Positions 60,471-64,000 of a stretch of 64,000 nt of DNA are shown piece by piece. Made by a program: the position numbers and the translations under genes. The notes beneath the pieces were generated by a model that made no database searches, was not told the origin of the DNA, and saw only the letters and a program-made list of their open reading frames with translations. The stretch is taken from the NCBI RefSeq assembly GCF_026625565.1, contig NZ_CP112998.1, forward strand, positions 560,501-624,500, read 5' to 3'. This stretch comes from Dyadobacter pollutisoli (GTDB lineage: Bacteria; Bacteroidota; Bacteroidia; Cytophagales; Spirosomataceae). The first letter of the stretch is position 1. Each line of letters opens with the position of its first letter.

Positions 60471-61425
60471 ACTTTCTTGGCAAATGTATCTCAGTCATCA
60501 TACATCGGGCCGAACCGCCGCCATTTCCCTCAATTACAGACAGATCGGTGTGCAATAGCCGGGCGTGCTCGCTCAATGCCTGCCGCTGCTGCCGGGTCAG
60601 TGAATCGTAGGCCTGGGTGGACATGACAAGAAATTTGTTTGATTTGTCATTCCTTACCATCAGCATATTACCGGCAAAATGCCTTACTTGTTCGAGCGAA
60701 ATTTCAATCACATCCTTTTTCGTTTCTTCCAGTGCCGAGCGCACCAGATAGCGTTCGTCAGGATCTTTGATGGCTTCCAGGCAGACCACCGCAAATATAT
60801 CGCCAACACACATTAAAACATTGGTATGGTAAATAGGTTTGTCGTTTTCGTCCGAAGCAGAAAAAGCAATAACCTCGTACCCGAGCGCATCCGCGAATGC
60901 GTCCAGTACCTCCATATGCGTGCGCGGGGAAAGACAGGCGTATGCAATTTTGTAGCGGCGGTCGAGTACCATGCTGCCGGTACCTTCGAGAAATTTGCCC
61001 TGCGCTTCAAAATGGGTCAGATCTATTACTTCTTCTACATTGAAATCGTTGGCTAACCTGTCAACAATATCGAGCCTTCGTTCAGCACGGCGGTTTTCGG
61101 CCATCATAGGGTAGAGTACCACTTTGCCACTTTGGTGAAAGGACACCCAGTTGTTGGAAAACACCGCATCGGGCCTGTAAACATCATCAGTATCTTCAAA
61201 AATATGCAGATTAACGCCAGCCTTTTTTAGCTGATCGATCATCAGGTCAAATTCCTCTTTTGCAATCTGCTGCGCCGTCTCACGGGTACTTTGGGCAAAA
61301 GATTCCTGCTGAAACTCATTACTTTCGGCAGTTTCTTCATTAAAACCAAATCTGACCGGCCTGATCATCATGATCCGCGAGGTAGATTGTGGCTGAATTT
61401 GAGCGGATGAAGTGATAACGCGCAT
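60469..61425 (-). CDS. ctlX: CtlX-type amidinotransferase-fold hydrolase
   Basis: The 318-residue protein belongs to the guanidine-group-modifying (PAD/ADI-type) superfamily. The front has IMMIRPVRFGFNEETAESNEF and VFSNNWVSFH; the middle has GTGSMVLDRRYKIAYACLSPRTH and a conserved His; the end has GGGSARCMMTEIHLP with the catalytic Cys308. This pattern fits citrulline-utilisation hydrolase CtlX. It lies 59 bp after the arginine deiminase gene on the same strand, so the two probably act in sequence on arginine and citrulline. Confidence 0.85.
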   Translation of the reverse strand: MRVITSSAQIQPQSTSRIMMIRPVRFGFNEETAESNEFQQESFAQSTRETAQQIAKEEFDLMIDQLKKAGVNLHIFEDTDDVYRPDAVFSNNWVSFHQSGKVVLYPMMAENRRAERRLDIVDRLANDFNVEEVIDLTHFEAQGKFLEGTGSMVLDRRYKIAYACLSPRTHMEVLDAFADALGYEVIAFSASDENDKPIYHTNVLMCVGDIFAVVCLEAIKDPDERYLVRSALEETKKDVIEISLEQVRHFAGNMLMVRNDKSNKFLVMSTQAYDSLTRQQRQALSEHARLLHTDLSVIEGNGGGSARCMMTEIHLPRK

Positions 61426-61484
61426 AGGAGTAAATGTTGAAGTTGTCTAATGCAATTTACGACCGAAATATGTCGATTACAACA

Positions 61485-62954
61485 TTAAAATTCACTAAGC
61501 AGGGGCTCCCGCAATACAGGCATACTCATGCAATGCGATCCGCCCCGCGCCCGTGACAGCTCGGCAGAAGGCAGTGTAATGAATGTATCGGCCAATGTGG
61601 CTGGGGACAGCTCATTATTTTCAAATTTTTCCAAAAGCTCTTTCGCGCTGATCACCGTAAAATCTTGCCTTCTGAAAGCATCCAATGTCCTATCATTGCG
61701 GTCATATCCTACGACCACGCCGTCTTTCAACGCCAGCAAATTACAGGAGTCGGTCCATTGCTCGCGTTCGCCATAGGGAAATTCATTGTCCCCCGAGTAA
61801 ATAAAACGCACAGGCTCGTTCGACCCCAGATCTTTTCCACTGATTTCGGCTAGCAGATCTTCCAGATTTTCGATTTCTCTTGGCTGTTGCTCACTACCTT
61901 TTACAAATTGTAATATCCTGAACTCTTTATTGGCGGCAGTCGGCGCGAAAAAATGCAGTACATCTTTTTTTCGGGCTTCGTCGCCCAGCCTCGCCAGCGA
62001 ACCGAGCAGTACCCACACATTTTTTTTGACCTGGGTGAAAATAGTGTCAATGTGCATGTAGTCCCGCTTTTTCGGTATTTTAATGATGGTAATCTTATCG
62101 ACCACATTTTTATCAAACAGGATTTTCATGACCTGTTGCGCAGCATAAATCGAGGTTCGCTCGCTGCAGCCGATCAGCAGGTGGTTGGGAGCGACCATCA
62201 TCACGTCGCCACCTTCCAGGGTGCAGCGGTGGTAATCACTGGCTTTTTCGTCGTCCGGTAAGAGGAAATGCCGCTCATTTTCAGGTATTTCAATGAGGTT
62301 ATCCTTGATATGGGCAAACATAGGATGGTAGAAAAAGACAAATTGGGCGAGAATGGATTCCCGGGTACGTGCCGTCTTCGCGGGTTTGTTGAGCAGGATA
62401 TGATCATTGATAACGATACCAATATCCCGCATGAAAATCAGGTTGGGCAGGGGAGCGAAAAGCATTCGTTTATCCGGGCAGGAGCCTGAAATGAAGATCT
62501 TGGCCAGCTCATGGGGATCGTATGCATTCAATTCCTCCTGAATGCGATAAGAGCATCTTTCTATACCACAGATCGCCGCGGTCAGCTTGACCCGCACATT
62601 ATTTTCTTCAAGGATCTGTCCGAGCAGCTTCTGAATGTCCACTACGCGGTCGGAATCGTAATATTCATCGGTTCCCGGGATGTAGAAAGCCCTTGTGGGA
62701 TCATTATCAATCTGGCTTAGTTTTCCTTTGATTTTATCAGGGTCCAGAAAGTACAGCAACAGTTTTACGTAATAGTCATACTCATCTCGGCGCATGGTAT
62801 CCAGATGGACAATGTCCTCAAAAAGCCAGTCCTGGGCTTTGCTGGGCACTACCTTGCCCAAACCGCGGTCGGGGCTGTGGATGAGCAGTCTTTTGAGGGT
62901 GCCTGTTTCGGAAGAGACATTGATTGTGTTATCGGGTGCAGCGTCTGTTATCAT
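61485..62954 (-). CDS. arcA: Arginine deiminase-like protein
   Basis: The ATG at 62952-62954 gives 489 residues. It has the ADI fold: LKRLLIHSPDRGLGKV, LIFMRDIGIV with the Asp loop, CTLEGGDVMMVA with Glu and Asp, MHIDTIFT with the catalytic His, SCNLLALKDGVVVGYDRN and the C-terminal Cys475 in GGSHCMSMP. It cleaves arginine to citrulline and ammonia. It is longer than typical bacterial ADI (roughly 400 residues), owing to an extra region in the middle. No carbamate kinase or antiporter lies here; the CtlX-type hydrolase downstream offers an alternative fate for citrulline. Confidence 0.82.
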   Translation of the reverse strand: MITDAAPDNTINVSSETGTLKRLLIHSPDRGLGKVVPSKAQDWLFEDIVHLDTMRRDEYDYYVKLLLYFLDPDKIKGKLSQIDNDPTRAFYIPGTDEYYDSDRVVDIQKLLGQILEENNVRVKLTAAICGIERCSYRIQEELNAYDPHELAKIFISGSCPDKRMLFAPLPNLIFMRDIGIVINDHILLNKPAKTARTRESILAQFVFFYHPMFAHIKDNLIEIPENERHFLLPDDEKASDYHRCTLEGGDVMMVAPNHLLIGCSERTSIYAAQQVMKILFDKNVVDKITIIKIPKKRDYMHIDTIFTQVKKNVWVLLGSLARLGDEARKKDVLHFFAPTAANKEFRILQFVKGSEQQPREIENLEDLLAEISGKDLGSNEPVRFIYSGDNEFPYGEREQWTDSCNLLALKDGVVVGYDRNDRTLDAFRRQDFTVISAKELLEKFENNELSPATLADTFITLPSAELSRARGGSHCMSMPVLREPLLSEF

Positions 62955-63162
62955 AAACGAAGTGTTGAAAGGCCTTTGTCGCAAAGTAAATCTTTCTTTG
63001 CCAATTAAAAATAGCACCCGTTTCAACCTCTTCATAATGTGGGTATTTCACTGAGAAATATATAATTCCGGGGAACAAGGCGTCTTATAAAAAGGTTAAT
63101 CAATATATAAGTCCGGTGTCTGCCGGGTTTGGCATTCATTTTCTTTTACGCTTAAAGCGTGT

Positions 63163-63170
63163 TACTTTTG
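63163..63170 (+). promoter_or_regulatory. Candidate -7 box before sufC
   Basis: TACTTTTG matches TAnnTTTG 41 bp before the start codon at 63212. A -33 TTTG at the normal spacing is not seen. Confidence 0.35.
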
Positions 63171-63211
63171 CGGTAAATTACCACGAACTATATATTAAGT
63201 ATTAATTAGTT

Positions 63212-63970
63212 ATGCTCTCTATTAATGACTTGCGTGCCTCAATTGAAGGCAAAGAAATATTAAAAGGCATTAACCTGGAAGTTAAGCCAGGTGAAGTGCA
63301 TGCGATTATGGGGCCGAATGGTTCCGGAAAAAGCACTTTGGCATCTGTTTTGGCTGGAAGAGAGGAATACGAGGTTACTGGCGGTAGTGTTGTTTTTGAC
63401 GGAAAAGACATATTGGAAATGGCTCCTGAGGAAAGAGCAGCGGAAGGTATTTTTCTTGCTTTCCAGTACCCTGTTGAAATTCCGGGAGTAACTACCATCA
63501 ATTTTCTTAAAACTGCTGTTAACGAAATTCGTAAATATAAAGGAGAAAGCCCGCTGGACGCTGCTCAGTTCCTGAAAATGGTGCGTGAGAAAGCCAAGCT
63601 GGTCAGTATGAACGACTCTTTGCTGAAACGTGCTTTGAACGAAGGCTTTTCGGGTGGTGAGAAAAAACGTAACGAAATCTTCCAGATGGCGGTGCTTGAA
63701 CCCAAGCTGGCGATCCTCGACGAAACCGATTCAGGTTTGGATATTGATGCGTTGCGTATTGTAGCAGAAGGAGTTAATTCGCTTCGCTCTCCGGATCGTG
63801 CTGCGATTGTGGTAACCCACTATCAGCGTTTGCTGGATTACATTGTGCCTGACTATGTACACGTGCTTTACAAAGGGCGCATCGTGAAATCCGGTCCAAA
63901 GGAACTGGCCCTGGAACTGGAAGAAAAAGGTTACGACTGGATTAAAGCGGAAGTTGAAGCCGTTGGTTAA
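63212..63970 (+). CDS. sufC: Iron-sulfur cluster assembly ATPase SufC
   Basis: The 252-residue ABC ATPase has Walker A GPNGSGKS at residues 34-41, the Q-loop Gln85 in FQYPVEIPGV, the signature FSGGEKKR at 146-153 and Walker B LAILDETDSGLDID. SufC drives the SufBCD scaffold that assembles iron-sulfur clusters. Here the gene begins a unit at 63212 and the window ends 30 bp after its stop, so sufD is probably just outside. sufB is not seen upstream, where the divergent arginine deiminase gene lies. Confidence 0.96.
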   Translation: MLSINDLRASIEGKEILKGINLEVKPGEVHAIMGPNGSGKSTLASVLAGREEYEVTGGSVVFDGKDILEMAPEERAAEGIFLAFQYPVEIPGVTTINFLKTAVNEIRKYKGESPLDAAQFLKMVREKAKLVSMNDSLLKRALNEGFSGGEKKRNEIFQMAVLEPKLAILDETDSGLDIDALRIVAEGVNSLRSPDRAAIVVTHYQRLLDYIVPDYVHVLYKGRIVKSGPKELALELEEKGYDWIKAEVEAVG

Positions 63971-64000
63971 GAAAGAAATGAAGGTTTTGCCTTGCTGTAA

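Overview
The window looks like a chromosomal segment of a Bacteroidota bacterium, most likely a Cytophagales member close to Dyadobacter. The signs are a PorP/SprF-type protein and a secreted protein with a type IX secretion C-terminal sorting domain, a TonB-dependent receptor and a carboxypeptidase-regulatory-like outer-membrane barrel, several -7 boxes of the Bacteroidota form TAnnTTTG, and many palindromic extragenic repeats. The genus is inferred from protein style only. I saw no rRNA, tRNA, CRISPR array, insertion sequence or prophage.

Layout. 1-3.8 kb: start of an MFS transporter, divergent from a DeoR repressor with a large palindrome between them; an orphan DUF433 protein; a GMC oxidoreductase with its gluconate-2-dehydrogenase-subunit-3-like partner. 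3.8-13.5 kb: an unexplained 0.6-kb intergenic stretch with two plus-oriented terminators, a small membrane protein, an aldo/keto reductase, an orphan NarL-type response regulator, a long leader before a T9SS substrate, small membrane proteins, a YfbU-like protein, RarA and an ECF sigma factor. 13.6-26 kb: the most coherent metabolic region. An AraC regulator (overlapping adenine deaminase) diverges from a sugar-acid operon (UxaA-family dehydratase, SDR, FAH-family hydrolase, amidohydrolase/lactonase, mutarotase, a degenerate EEP-fold protein), followed directly by lutA and then lutB-lutC. This reads as non-phosphorylative L-fucose or L-rhamnose oxidation giving pyruvate plus L-lactate, with LutABC consuming the lactate.

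26-37.7 kb: cytidylate kinase, an FAD oxidoreductase, a 1070-residue TolB-like/outer-membrane fusion, PorP/SprF, then sucA-sucB, MazG and Dtd. 37.9-42.2 kb: a DUF6934-like gene followed by a 59-codon gene, L-serine ammonia-lyase, MgtE and RsmA. 42.3-49.7 kb: a 1204-residue hybrid histidine kinase, a 963-residue outer-membrane protein with glycine-rich segments, and a LysM protein. 49.8-64 kb: purK-purE, a BatA-domain protein, small membrane and lipoproteins, OsmC, a TonB receptor coupled to hemW, a coiled-coil lipoprotein, arginine deiminase plus a CtlX-type hydrolase, and sufC at the right edge.

The most unusual items are the sugar-to-lactate cluster with a ten-unit GC-rich minisatellite inside its operon, the EEP-family protein that has lost several catalytic residues, the DUF6934-like/small-protein pair, and the plus-strand terminators in an apparently empty intergenic region.
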